From contig NZ_OCTN01000013.1 of assembly GCF_900231835.1 (NCBI RefSeq), forward strand, positions 1 to 41,086: a stretch of DNA of 41,086 nucleotides, read 5' to 3'. The notes beneath the pieces are model-generated. The model was not told the origin of the DNA. It saw nothing but the letters and a program-made list of their open reading frames with translations, and made no database searches. Source of the stretch: Pontivivens marinum. GTDB lineage: Bacteria; Pseudomonadota; Alphaproteobacteria; Rhodobacterales; Rhodobacteraceae. This document shows positions 7,997 to 16,123 of this stretch, in pieces (position 1 is the stretch's first letter; every line of letters begins with the position of its first letter). The position numbers were made by a program, and so were the translations under genes.

Positions 7997-8748
7997 GCCT
8001 TCACGCAACGCAGATAGCCCCCGGGCGAGGATGAAATCACCAGCTTTCCGTTCAACACCTCATCCACCTCGAACCGATCCGTTTCGGCGAGGTAGTCATC
8101 GCGCGCGGAGAGCGGCTCATCACCCGCGAACCACAGCTTGGAGCGCCTTTTAGGGGCGTTTTCCTCCGTCACATGGCCCGCTAACGTATCCGCGACGACC
8201 AAGAAGCACCCCTCGGTCACCAACGCGCCATAGGCCCGGCATTCTGCCAATACATGTGCGCGGCTATGATCACTGTCGAGCACAGCCATCACGCGGGCAC
8301 CTTCGGGGATTTCGGCACGAACACGTGCCAGCGTATCCTCATCCACCGAACCACCCTCGATCAGCACCACGTTATCTGACAGGGGGTGGCTCTCAATCGT
8401 CTCACGGTTATGCGCGCGGATGTCGATATCGACACCGATCACCTTCCCCTCGATCCCCATCATTTTCAACAGGCCCGCCATGAACAGGACGGAACCGCCC
8501 CGGGCAACACCGGTTTCGATGATAACGGTTGGTTTCGTGTCCCAAACCACCTCTTGCGTGGCCATAATATCAGCGGGCATCTGAATGATAGGTACGCCCA
8601 TCCAATTCCATAGATAGGAGTAGTCATAACGATCCAGATCAAGAACCGTATCCAGCGATTTTGCGAACGCTTGGTCATCTTTCCCAAGCTCTCGGCTCTG
8701 TGTCTTCTGGTGTTGCGCGAATTCGGCGCGATCGTCGCGTGTTGCCAT
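7993..8748 (-). CDS. CmcI-like protein (cephalosporin hydroxylase / rhamnosyl O-methyltransferase family)
   Basis: A 251-residue protein with a SAM-type Rossmann fold. VIIETGVARGGSVLFMAGLL is the glycine motif I and GKVIGVDIDIRAHNR the acidic motif II. MAVLDSDHSRAHVLAECRAY matches the conserved Asp-containing CmcI segment. Family members are annotated as cephalosporin hydroxylases, but many act as O-methyltransferases on sugars. In this glycan context an O-methyltransferase role is more likely than an antibiotic one. The ATG at 8748 has a GAAGGG Shine-Dalgarno sequence about 8 nt upstream. It is the first gene of a five-gene operon running down to 4820. Confidence 0.83.
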   Translation of the reverse strand: MATRDDRAEFAQHQKTQSRELGKDDQAFAKSLDTVLDLDRYDYSYLWNWMGVPIIQMPADIMATQEVVWDTKPTVIIETGVARGGSVLFMAGLLKMMGIEGKVIGVDIDIRAHNRETIESHPLSDNVVLIEGGSVDEDTLARVRAEIPEGARVMAVLDSDHSRAHVLAECRAYGALVTEGCFLVVADTLAGHVTEENAPKRRSKLWFAGDEPLSARDDYLAETDRFEVDEVLNGKLVISSSPGGYLRCVKA

Positions 8749-8813
8749 GTGAAGAGCCCTTCTCTATCGCTTTTATTGCTGCCTATACTATCCAACGAAA
8801 CGAGGAAAGCGCG
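8749..8813. promoter_or_regulatory. Divergent promoter gap between the CmcI-like gene and the aminotransferase
   Basis: Only 65 nt separate the two divergent starts, so both promoters must overlap here. TATACT at 8784-8789 is a plausible -10 for the plus-strand gene, but no clear -35 accompanies it. GAGGAAA precedes the plus-strand ATG. Confidence 0.35.
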
Positions 8814-9959
8814 ATGCCACAACTGCCAAGCGAAATGATCCCGGTTGCAGCCCCCTCGATTACACCGCGAGAGGGTGAACTGGCGCAACAGGCCGCGCTT
8901 ACAGCATGGGGCCCGGACCACTATGCCTTTAACCGGCAGTTTGAGGAGATGTTCGCGCAATATGTCGGCGTTTCCCACGCCGTCTCACTGCCCCATGCGA
9001 CATCCGCACTTCACCTCGCACTGGCCGCAGCGGGCGTCGGCCCCGGCGATGAGGTTATTGTTCCGGATGTTACATGGATCGCCAGCGTCGCACCGGTAAA
9101 CTATGTTGGTGCGGAGCCTGTTTTCGTGGATATCCTGCCGGACACATGGTGCATTGATCCCGAGGCAGTTCGTGCCGCGATCACACCACGGGCGCGGGCG
9201 ATAATTGGCGTCGATCTGTATGGGTCGATGTGCGACTGGCCAGCATTGCGTGCAATCGCCGATGCCCACAACCTTGTCCTGATCGAAGATGCAGCCGAAG
9301 CCCTTGGCTCAACGCTCAACGGATATCAGGCGGGCACATTCGGGGATTTGGCGGTATTCTCCTTCCATGGCTCCAAAACCATGGTGACCGGCGAAGGTGG
9401 CATGCTGGTAACCGATGACGAGGCTTTGCTCGCACGTGTTCAACAATTGCGCGATCACGGCCGCCCGCCCGGGGACCGCTTCTTTCGCAACACAGAGGTC
9501 GCCTTCAAGTATAAGATGAGCGCGGTACAGGCCGCCCTGGGCATCGCGCAATGCGAACGTCTGGGCCCGATGATCGCGCATAAGCGCGAAATATTCTCGT
9601 GGTACGCTGCAGAACTCAAGGGCCTCAAGGGTATTACACTCAACGCGGAACCCCCAAACGTGCAGAACTCATTCTGGATGAACACGATCGTGCTCGACCC
9701 TGCATTAGGCATGGATAAATACCGCGTTCAGGCGGAACTGCGCGCGCGTAACGTAGACAGCCGCCCGTTTTTCTCACAACTCTCAACGTTGGATGCTTAT
9801 TCGGACCAGCCAAGGCTGCGCCGCTTCTTGCCGGAAACCCCGTCAGGGACCGTGCCTGCGACCTATGGCGTGAACCTGCCCTCCGGCTACAACATGACGC
9901 CGGATCTCGTCGCGCAAGTCGCTGTTGCCGTTCGCGAAGTGGTTAACCTAGCCAGCTGA
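8814..9959 (+). CDS. DegT/DnrJ/EryC1/StrS family sugar aminotransferase
   Basis: A PLP-dependent fold-type I enzyme of 381 residues that transaminates a keto-sugar nucleotide, normally a 4-keto-6-deoxyhexose, using glutamate. PLP-lysine Lys188 lies in FSFHGSKTMVTGEGG, Asp159 in LIEDAAEALG contacts the pyridine nitrogen, and HATSALHLAL near residue 61 is the family phosphate-binding segment. ATG 8814 with GAGGAAA upstream is preferred; 51 in-frame codons before it run through the divergent gene. It probably supplies the amino sugar acted on by the GNAT and WbqC-like proteins of the opposite operon. Perosamine- or viosamine-type products are both possible. Confidence 0.92.
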   Translation: MPQLPSEMIPVAAPSITPREGELAQQAALTAWGPDHYAFNRQFEEMFAQYVGVSHAVSLPHATSALHLALAAAGVGPGDEVIVPDVTWIASVAPVNYVGAEPVFVDILPDTWCIDPEAVRAAITPRARAIIGVDLYGSMCDWPALRAIADAHNLVLIEDAAEALGSTLNGYQAGTFGDLAVFSFHGSKTMVTGEGGMLVTDDEALLARVQQLRDHGRPPGDRFFRNTEVAFKYKMSAVQAALGIAQCERLGPMIAHKREIFSWYAAELKGLKGITLNAEPPNVQNSFWMNTIVLDPALGMDKYRVQAELRARNVDSRPFFSQLSTLDAYSDQPRLRRFLPETPSGTVPATYGVNLPSGYNMTPDLVAQVAVAVREVVNLAS

Positions 9960-9961
9960 TT

Positions 9962-9985
9962 GATACGGTTTTACTGAACCGTGTC
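9962..9985 (+). terminator. Hairpin after the aminotransferase gene
   Basis: GATACGGTT and AACCGTGTC form a 9-bp stem (one G-T pair) around a 6-nt loop, starting 3 nt after the stop codon. No T-run follows, so it is either a weak terminator or an mRNA 3'-end stabiliser. Confidence 0.5.
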
Positions 9986-10382
9986 ATCCGGTGGCGGCAT
10001 GATATTGAGACACAACGCTCCGAAAAAAATGCTGCCGCCATTTGATTGCTATGCGGCCGGATGGCGAAATCAGCTGTTTAGTTGGATGGCGCTCTCCGTT
10101 GCTGCGATCAGCAGAAGAAAATTTCCGTAAATATCTGCTTTCTCGGATCGCATTAACGTGCCAATATCAAATTGCGAACTTTTGTCCGCAAAATGAATTG
10201 ACGAATATACCTGACTGAAAGGCAAACAGTGATGAACTTCAGTCCAGTTACCGAAAACCACCTGCACCGCGCCCCCGTTGGGCCACCTGCATATAGGCCC
10301 GATTACTACAATCCGGCGCAGCATAGACGCCCTGCGCGCATCGTCATCGCACCACGCAGCAGCGGCAATCCGAGCTTTACAC
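9986..10382. other. Intergenic region upstream of the deacetylase gene
   Basis: About 400 nt without a supported gene. It is AT-rich around 10080-10200 and contains the operator-like dyad at 10174-10189. The plus frame is open from 10278, giving an alternative ATG for the deacetylase, but those 35 codons show no family similarity. Confidence 0.5.
10174..10189. promoter_or_regulatory. Operator-like dyad GCGAAC-N4-GTCCGC
   Basis: A near-perfect 6-bp inverted repeat (one mismatch) around TTTT, about 195 nt upstream of the deacetylase start. Near-identical dyads occur at 15988-16003 and 25375-25390, upstream of two transporter operons. The candidate ligand is the XRE-cupin regulator encoded at 11780-12364; this is an inference. 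Confidence 0.5.
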
Positions 10383-11270
10383 ATGCATGACACCGCACCA
10401 CAAAACTGGCCCGAAAACGTCTGGCGGGGCTACGTAAACCGCGTCCGCGCGGGCGACCGACTGACACCGGGCACTTGGCCAAACGGGGGCAAAGCCGCCC
10501 TCGCCCTGTCCTTTGACTGCGATCATGAAACGTTTGAAATGGGCGGCGGCAAACACGCAGTCGGACGGTTAGGCTGGGGCGAATTCGGACGGCGCGTCGG
10601 TGTACCACGCATATTGGACACATTGCATAAATATGATGCGCAGGCCTCCTTTTTTATCCCTGCCGTCTCCGCGCTGATCGACCCTGATGAACCCCGTCGC
10701 ATAGCGGATGCAGGTCACGAAATCGGCGTTCACGGATGGATACATGAGCCTAACGCAACCCTAAGTGAAACGGAGGAGCGCGACCTGTTGAATCGCTCTC
10801 GCGATACATTGCAGCGCCTGTCAGGTCAGCGCCCTGTCGGGCATCGCGCGGCGCATTGGGATCTTAGCGATAATACGATCCGATTGGTTGCTGAAGCCGG
10901 TTTTGAATATGATTCCTCCATGATGGCGGATGATAGTTGCTACGAACTGATCTGCGACGGCACGCCGACTGGCCTTGTCGAAGTTCCGGTCGATTGGGTC
11001 CGCGATGATGCCGTTTATCTGCTGTTCAACCGAACACCCCCCACGCGACCGACCCTCACAGCGGATGATGTGCTTCAGATATTTCTGCGTGAGTTTGATG
11101 CCGCCTATGACGAAGGCGGTGTGTGCCAACTGGTCATGCACCCGTTCGTAATCGGCTATCGATCGCGCATCTGGATACTGGATGAACTGTTACGCCATGC
11201 CCGCGCGCGAGGTGACGTATTTATTGGCAGCCACGCAGCGATTGCCGCCCATGCAAAGGAAAATGGATAA
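10383..11270 (+). CDS. Polysaccharide deacetylase family protein (NodB-fold, PuuE/PgdA-like)
   Basis: A metal-dependent deacetylase of 295 residues with the NodB fold. The metal and catalytic aspartates sit in LSFDCDHET (Asp45, Asp47), and His117-xxx-His121 in EIGVHGWIHEP complete the metal site. GHRAAHWD supplies the conserved Arg motif. The long insertion after DCD (HETFEMGGGKHAVGRLGWGE) resembles PuuE/allantoinase-like and Helicobacter PgdA-type members rather than classical chitin deacetylases. There is no signal peptide, so it acts in the cytoplasm, probably on a small amide. The ATG at 10383 has only a weak Shine-Dalgarno sequence. The adjacent GAF gene and peptide transporters suggest a role in using an imported amide-containing compound. 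Confidence 0.82.
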   Translation: MHDTAPQNWPENVWRGYVNRVRAGDRLTPGTWPNGGKAALALSFDCDHETFEMGGGKHAVGRLGWGEFGRRVGVPRILDTLHKYDAQASFFIPAVSALIDPDEPRRIADAGHEIGVHGWIHEPNATLSETEERDLLNRSRDTLQRLSGQRPVGHRAAHWDLSDNTIRLVAEAGFEYDSSMMADDSCYELICDGTPTGLVEVPVDWVRDDAVYLLFNRTPPTRPTLTADDVLQIFLREFDAAYDEGGVCQLVMHPFVIGYRSRIWILDELLRHARARGDVFIGSHAAIAAHAKENG

Positions 11271-11274
11271 CCCT

Positions 11275-11769
11275 ATGACTCAAGAGAATTTCGCACGTTT
11301 TGATCACGACCTTGCTGCCGCGCAGACGCCAGACGAGGCCTATGGCGCAATGGATAAACTCGTTCGTGATACGGTGGGCGTGAACCTGTTCACCATCATG
11401 ACGATGGATTTACATGCGATGCAGGCCCGCCGCATATTCACCTCGGATGAGGAAAAATATCCTGTAACCGGCACCAAGGAGATAACCAAGGATAGCTGGT
11501 ACAATCACGTTGTGACTGAAGAAAAAACCTTTGTGGCAAATACCCTAGAAGACATTGCCAAGGTGTTTCCGGATGCAAATCTGGTTGGCAGTATGGGGCT
11601 TGGATCCGTGGTCAATATTCCCGTCCGCGAAAACGGAACGCTGATTGCCACGGTGAATATTTCAGACGCTGAACATCACTACACACCAGAGCGCGTCGCA
11701 TTTTGTGAAACAGAATTGTCAGATCCGGCAGCACGGACAATACAACGCGCAGCGGAATTGCAGGGCTGA
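11275..11769 (+). CDS. GAF domain-containing protein
   Basis: A 164-residue single GAF-like domain. Its helices and strands include DEAYGAMDKLVRDTVGVNLFTIMTMD, an exposed NTLEDIAKVFPDANLVGSMGLGSVVNIPV segment and a C-terminal HHYTPERVAFCE helix. No output domain is attached, so it may act as a small-molecule sensor or binding protein. It starts 4 nt after the deacetylase stop, so the two are co-transcribed. AAGGA sits between two possible starts: an ATG at 11263 that overlaps the deacetylase stop, and the chosen ATG at 11275. Neither has ideal spacing. Confidence 0.75.
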   Translation: MTQENFARFDHDLAAAQTPDEAYGAMDKLVRDTVGVNLFTIMTMDLHAMQARRIFTSDEEKYPVTGTKEITKDSWYNHVVTEEKTFVANTLEDIAKVFPDANLVGSMGLGSVVNIPVRENGTLIATVNISDAEHHYTPERVAFCETELSDPAARTIQRAAELQG

Positions 11770-11779
11770 GCTTACAGCA

Positions 11780-12364
11780 TTAATCGGACCTGGAGCGATC
11801 CTCGAAAAGGTCGATCGTTCCGGTCCATAACAGCCGGTTTGCCTGATCAGACGGGTTGGACCAACCATGAGGGCGGGCGGCATCATAATGCGCGCTATCG
11901 CCCTCACCCAGCATCATTTTGTCACCATCAATCGTTAGCTCCAGCTGGCCACTCAGAACAAAGACCACTTCCTCGCCGCTATGCGTCACAATCTCCGAGG
12001 TGTAGCCCGGTTCGAGGATCATGATGAATGAAGATAGCTCATGCCCGGCGAAATTTGCGCCCAACCGCTCATATCGTAACTGCGACTTTCCCATCAGGAA
12101 TTGCTGGCGGCCAGCACTGTGGCTAACGCATTCATTTGGCGTCGGGCGCGACACAAAAAACTCGATCCCAACACCCAGCGCCTTGGCGATGCTGGACAAT
12201 GTAATCAGCGTGGGAATGGCCTTGTCCCGCTCAATCAGGCTGACATACCCGATCGAAATACCGGCTGCATCGGCCACGTCATTCAACGTCAGCTTCAGCT
12301 TTTTACGACGGGCACGGATCGTCTGGCCCATCTTCAAACCGGTTATTTCAGAGGCTTCGGTCAC
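11780..12364 (-). CDS. XRE-family transcriptional regulator with C-terminal cupin domain
   Basis: A 194-residue regulator. The N-terminal XRE helix-turn-helix contains MGQTIRARRKKLKLTLNDVA and AAGISIGYVSLIERDKAIPT. The C-terminal small-ligand-binding cupin is marked by HSGEEVVFVLSGQLELTIDGD and GDSAHYDAARPHGW. I chose the GTG at 12362-12364 because GGAG lies 8 nt upstream and it sits 13 nt after the ATPase stop; the upstream open frame is a shadow of that ATPase gene. It is the last gene of the system 1 operon and a natural candidate to control it by binding an effector related to the transported compound. Confidence 0.87.
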   Translation of the reverse strand: MTEASEITGLKMGQTIRARRKKLKLTLNDVADAAGISIGYVSLIERDKAIPTLITLSSIAKALGVGIEFFVSRPTPNECVSHSAGRQQFLMGKSQLRYERLGANFAGHELSSFIMILEPGYTSEIVTHSGEEVVFVLSGQLELTIDGDKMMLGEGDSAHYDAARPHGWSNPSDQANRLLWTGTIDLFEDRSRSD

Positions 12365-12377
12365 CCAACATTCTCCG

Positions 12378-13154
12378 TCAGACGGCCGCAGATGGCCCCG
12401 ACTGGCGCTCACGGTCCCCCGCCCCCAGACTGGATGCGTATAGCTCCTGGGCATAGGGTTTGGCAAATGTGCCACGGCGCAAGACATCAACATCCACCTG
12501 CTCCACCATGCCACCCTGACGCAAAACGCCCAAGCGATCACATAGGAAGCTAACCACTGGCAGCGAATGCGTCACCAGCAGGTAGGTCAAGCCGCGATCC
12601 TTTCGCAAACGGACCAGCAGGTTCAAAATCTCGGCCTGTACGCTGACATCCAGCGCTGATGTCGGCTCATCCAGCAAGAGTAGCTGGGGCTCCAGCATCA
12701 ATGCCCGCGCGATGGCAACGCGTTGGCGCTGTCCACCTGACAGCTGATGCGGAAACCGGTAGCGGAACCGCTGGTCCAGCCCGACCGCATCCATCATCTC
12801 GGCGACTTTGGCAGAGCCGCCGGAAATGCCGTGAATTTTCAATGGCTCTTGCAGGGTCGCATCCACAATCCGGCGCGGATGCAGGGATGCGTAAGGGTCC
12901 TGAAACACCATCTGGCAATGGCGAGCGAATTCCAGATCGCGATATGTGGCCCGCTCAGCCCCATCAATCTCGACAGTTCCACGCACATCCGGTGCCATGC
13001 CCACAATCGCCCGCAGGATCGTTGATTTGCCTGATCCACTCTCCCCGACCAAGGCATAGCTCTCGCCCTTCGCGACCGAGAATGAGACGTCCTTGACCAC
13101 GTCGATCCGGCCATACCGCACGAACAGGTTTTCGATATTCAGTGCTGCGCTCAT
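12378..13154 (-). CDS. Dipeptide/oligopeptide-type ABC transporter ATP-binding protein (DppF-like), system 1
   Basis: A 258-residue ATPase that energises uptake together with the neighbouring permeases. Walker A GESGSGKST lies at residues 37-45, MVFQDPYASLHPRR is the Q-loop region, and LSGGQRQRVAIARAL and LLLLDEPTSALDVSVQ are the signature and Walker B. The protein ends soon after the core. It lacks the Cys-rich C-terminal extension typical of OppF/DppF and present in system 2, so it is nearer the size of NikE. It overlaps the preceding ATPase gene by 4 nt. Confidence 0.93.
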   Translation of the reverse strand: MSAALNIENLFVRYGRIDVVKDVSFSVAKGESYALVGESGSGKSTILRAIVGMAPDVRGTVEIDGAERATYRDLEFARHCQMVFQDPYASLHPRRIVDATLQEPLKIHGISGGSAKVAEMMDAVGLDQRFRYRFPHQLSGGQRQRVAIARALMLEPQLLLLDEPTSALDVSVQAEILNLLVRLRKDRGLTYLLVTHSLPVVSFLCDRLGVLRQGGMVEQVDVDVLRRGTFAKPYAQELYASSLGAGDRERQSGPSAAV

Positions 13155-13987
13155 GTCTCATATACCTCTGCGCGATCCATAACGGGAAGCACTTCACGAG
13201 TCTCATCCATGCGTGGCACCGCGGCCAGTAGACCCTTGGTATAGGGGTGCTGCGCGGCGTGCAGTTGATCTGCGGCCAGCTCCTCCACCACCTCACCTTG
13301 GCGCATCACCAGAACACGGTCGCAATAACGCGCCACCAGCTCCAGATCATGGCTGATCAGGATTAACCCCATGCCGTTTTTCAGGATCATCTGCTCGATC
13401 AGATGCAGTACCTGCGCCTGCACACTGACATCCAATGCCGATGTGGGTTCGTCTGCGATCAGGATATCAGGCTGCGGGATCAACATCATCGCGATCATCA
13501 CACGTTGCCCCATCCCACCAGAAACCTGATGCGGATACAGCTTCATCACATGCTCCGGATCATCAATCCGCACCTGTTGCAGCATGTCACATACACGGGC
13601 ATGGATTTCACGGCGAGGCAGATTTTCATGCAAGCGCAGCGCCTCGGCAATCTGGACACCAATCGTCATGACCGGATTCAGAGAGTATTTTGGGTCCTGC
13701 ATGACCAAGGAAATCCGCGCGCCCCGAACAGCCCGCATTTGGCGTTCACTCAGGCTTGGAATATCCATGCCGTCGAAAATCAGCTTGTCCATCGTGACAT
13801 GCGCGGGTGGCTTTAACAGCCTCAACAACGAGCGTCCCGTCAGCGATTTGCCAGACCCGCTTTCCCCGACGATCCCCAATCGCTCACGGCCAAGATCGAA
13901 GGAAACGCCTTTGACGACCTCCACCGGTCCACGGGGGCTGGGAAATGTAACGCGTAGATTACGCAGTTGAAGCAAAGGCGTGCTCAT
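13151..13987 (-). CDS. Dipeptide/oligopeptide-type ABC transporter ATP-binding protein (DppD-like), system 1
   Basis: A 278-residue ATPase, partner of the following DppF-like subunit. GIVGESGSGKSLTGRSLL is Walker A, LVMQDPKYSLNPVMTIG the Q-loop, VSGGMGQRVMIAMML the signature and ILIADEPTSALDVSVQAQVL Walker B. As in its partner, the Cys-containing C-terminal oligopeptide-transporter extension is absent; the protein ends within VLPVMDRAEVYET. It overlaps both neighbours by 4 nt. Confidence 0.93.
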   Translation of the reverse strand: MSTPLLQLRNLRVTFPSPRGPVEVVKGVSFDLGRERLGIVGESGSGKSLTGRSLLRLLKPPAHVTMDKLIFDGMDIPSLSERQMRAVRGARISLVMQDPKYSLNPVMTIGVQIAEALRLHENLPRREIHARVCDMLQQVRIDDPEHVMKLYPHQVSGGMGQRVMIAMMLIPQPDILIADEPTSALDVSVQAQVLHLIEQMILKNGMGLILISHDLELVARYCDRVLVMRQGEVVEELAADQLHAAQHPYTKGLLAAVPRMDETREVLPVMDRAEVYET

Positions 13988-14889
13988 CGTCCATCCCTCT
14001 GTCGAGGATCAAGCACATCGCGCAACCCGTCCCCTAGAAAACAAAAACCAAGGCTGATGATGATAATTGCAAGCCCGGGCATAGTTGCGACCCACCATTG
14101 ATCCAGAATGAATGACCGCCCGCGTGAAATCATGGCACCCCATTCCGGCAGCGGCGGTTGCGCGCCCAGCCCCAAAAAACCGAGCCCGGCAGCCGTCAGA
14201 ATGATCCCGGCCATATCCAGCGTAACGCGAATAATTGTTGAAGAAATACAAAGCGGCAGCACATGCAGCCCGATCACTCGCATATGGGATGCGCCCTGCA
14301 ATTGAACCGCTGCGATAAATTCCGAATTACGAAATGTCAGCGTCTCCGCCCGCGCAATGCGCGCATAGGCAGGCCACGCCGTTACGGCAATTGCAATAAT
14401 CGCGTTTTGCAGTCCTGCACCCAGCGCAGCCACAAAGGCCAACGCCATGATCAGCTTGGGCAATGACAGAAACACATCCGTCACCGCCATCAGAATACGG
14501 TCGGTCCAGCCACCGAAATAGCCCGCAACGGCCCCGATAATCAGCCCCAATGGCGCGGAGATAACAGCGACCATCACCACGATCAGCAATGTGATACGAG
14601 ATCCATGAATGATACGGCTTAGAATATCGCGCCCCAACTCATCCGTGCCCAACCAGTTTTCAGCACTTGGAGGCATCAAGCGCATAGACAGGTTTTGACC
14701 GGTCGGTGAATACGGTGCCAGCCATGGCGCAAATATAGCAACCAACACCAGCACACCGACAATGACAGCTCCCAACATCGCCAAGGGGTTTCGGGCAAAA
14801 TTTCTTGAAATCGCATAGGCTTGTCCTGCCTGTGCCTGCCATAGGGAATCCGGTGCATCCGCAGTTAGCCATAGCTTCAGAGACGTCAT
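13984..14889 (-). CDS. Dipeptide-type ABC transporter permease (DppC-like), system 1
   Basis: A 301-residue inner-membrane permease with an N-terminal segment LAMLGAVIVGVLVLVAIFAPWLAPYSPT and the DppC hallmark NWLGTDELGRDILSRIIHGSR. Several hydrophobic helices follow, with an EAA-type loop around AVQLQGASHMRVIGLHVLP that docks to the ATPases. The chosen ATG at 14887-14889 starts one base after the upstream stop; 13 in-frame codons before it are disregarded. It forms the translocation pore with the DppB-like subunit. Confidence 0.92.
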   Translation of the reverse strand: MTSLKLWLTADAPDSLWQAQAGQAYAISRNFARNPLAMLGAVIVGVLVLVAIFAPWLAPYSPTGQNLSMRLMPPSAENWLGTDELGRDILSRIIHGSRITLLIVVMVAVISAPLGLIIGAVAGYFGGWTDRILMAVTDVFLSLPKLIMALAFVAALGAGLQNAIIAIAVTAWPAYARIARAETLTFRNSEFIAAVQLQGASHMRVIGLHVLPLCISSTIIRVTLDMAGIILTAAGLGFLGLGAQPPLPEWGAMISRGRSFILDQWWVATMPGLAIIIISLGFCFLGDGLRDVLDPRQRDGR

Positions 14890-14890
14890 T

Positions 14891-15949
14891 TCAGCGGCTC
14901 CTTGGGTCAAATATGTGATAAAGAACATCCGACGTTCGGTTGATCACGATAAAGACGGTGCCGATCAAAATGGTCGCCCCCAGGACGGCGTTCATATCTG
15001 CCGATAACAGCGCCGTTGTCAGATAGTTACCAATCCCCGGCCATGAGAACACGATCTCCACCATGACAGACCCCTCCAACAGCACCGCATAGGACAACCC
15101 GATGACTGTGATCAGGTGCACGCGGATCGGGTAAAATGCGTGCTTCCAGATGACCGCCCATTCACTGGCCCCCTTAACACGCGCAGTGGTGACAAATTCC
15201 TGCTGCAATTGATCCAACATGAAGGATCGGGTCATGCGCGCAATATAGGCCAAGCTGAAAAACCCGAGGATTGCCGATGGCAGCACCAGATGTGACAGCG
15301 CGCTTTTCAGCACCACCCAATCTCCTGCAATGATTGCATCCACCGTCAGCAAGCCGGTTATTGTGGGCACCAGCCCGTCATAAAAGATGTCGATCCTGCC
15401 CGGCCCCGCCGTCCAACCCAGCCCCGCGTAGAACACAGCCAGCGCCACCAAACCCATCCAGAATGCAGGCACCGCATAGCCCAACAGCCCAAGCACGCGG
15501 ATCATCTGATCCAGCCAACTTCCGGCATTTGCCGCGGCCACGACGCCCATCGGCACGCCGAGTAATACGCCGATCAAAATTCCGAAGGTCGCCATTTCAA
15601 ACGTGGCGGGGAAAAAGCGGATCAGGTCATCCATGACAGGACGCCCCGTGGACAGGGAGATGCCAAAATCACCGGTCACCACGTCCCTGACATATAGGGC
15701 AAACTGTTCGACCAGCGGACGATCCAGACCCATTTCAATGAACGTCGCATCATAAACCGCCTGCGAGGCACGGTCGCCGACAACCGCCACGACCGGATCA
15801 ATCGGCACGACACGGCCAATGAAAAACGTGATCGCCAGCAGCCCCAGAAAAGTCATTGCCGTTACAAAACCGAACCGTAAGGCCGTTCGCGAACCTGCAA
15901 CCAGCAGGGATCCGCGCCGCAAAATGCTGTCTAGGGTGGGGGCAATCAT
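14891..15949 (-). CDS. Dipeptide-type ABC transporter permease (DppB-like), system 1
   Basis: A 352-residue permease beginning with a cytoplasmic leader, then VTAMTFLGLLAITFFIGRVVPIDPV. DppB-type features include LGLDRPLVEQ-like GLDRPLVEQFALYVRDVV, GDFGISLSTGRPV and the EAA loop TARVKGASEWAVIWKHAFYP. It is the first gene of the minus-strand part of system 1 and diverges from its binding-protein gene at 16124. It lacks the short N-terminus usual in DppB and starts about 30 residues before the first membrane helix. Confidence 0.92.
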   Translation of the reverse strand: MIAPTLDSILRRGSLLVAGSRTALRFGFVTAMTFLGLLAITFFIGRVVPIDPVVAVVGDRASQAVYDATFIEMGLDRPLVEQFALYVRDVVTGDFGISLSTGRPVMDDLIRFFPATFEMATFGILIGVLLGVPMGVVAAANAGSWLDQMIRVLGLLGYAVPAFWMGLVALAVFYAGLGWTAGPGRIDIFYDGLVPTITGLLTVDAIIAGDWVVLKSALSHLVLPSAILGFFSLAYIARMTRSFMLDQLQQEFVTTARVKGASEWAVIWKHAFYPIRVHLITVIGLSYAVLLEGSVMVEIVFSWPGIGNYLTTALLSADMNAVLGATILIGTVFIVINRTSDVLYHIFDPRSR

Positions 15950-15987
15950 ATTTGGCAGATCTCCTGCAAAACTTCGATGTACGCATT

Positions 15988-16003
15988 ACGAACAAAAGTT
16001 CTT
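15988..16003. promoter_or_regulatory. Operator-like dyad with GAAC-AAAA-GTTC core
   Basis: GAAC and GTTC form a perfect inverted repeat around AAAA in the divergent promoter between the system 1 permease and binding-protein genes. The 11-mer CGAACAAAAGT is identical to one at 25376-25386 upstream of system 2. Confidence 0.5.
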
Positions 16004-16038
16004 TGAATGTAAAGCCGCCTTTGCTAACGTTAAAGAAG

Positions 16039-16070
16039 TTTTACTGCCTACGTCCAGCGCGACAGTAAAA
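16039..16070. promoter_or_regulatory. Spaced inverted repeat TTTTACTG / CAGTAAAA
   Basis: Two 8-bp arms, at 16039-16046 and 16063-16070, are exact reverse complements separated by 16 nt. They lie 54-85 nt upstream of the system 1 binding-protein start. A similar, tighter TTTACT/AGTAAA dyad precedes system 2. Confidence 0.45.
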
Positions 16071-16123
16071 TTCGCATGAATCAAAAGGTTCAAATGCGCA
16101 AAAAACCAACAGGAGATTCAGGT

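Noticed and set aside
7993-8748. CmcI-like gene as part of a beta-lactam biosynthesis cluster
   Set aside because: No other antibiotic-biosynthesis genes are present; all neighbours are glycan-modification enzymes.
8661-8813. N-terminal extension of the DegT aminotransferase
   Set aside because: It runs through the divergent CmcI-like gene start; the ATG at 8814 has a ribosome-binding site and fits the family length.
12365-12541. N-terminal extension of the XRE-cupin regulator
   Set aside because: The extra codons lie inside the ATPase gene in another frame; the GTG at 12364 has a well-placed GGAG and gives a normal family N-terminus.
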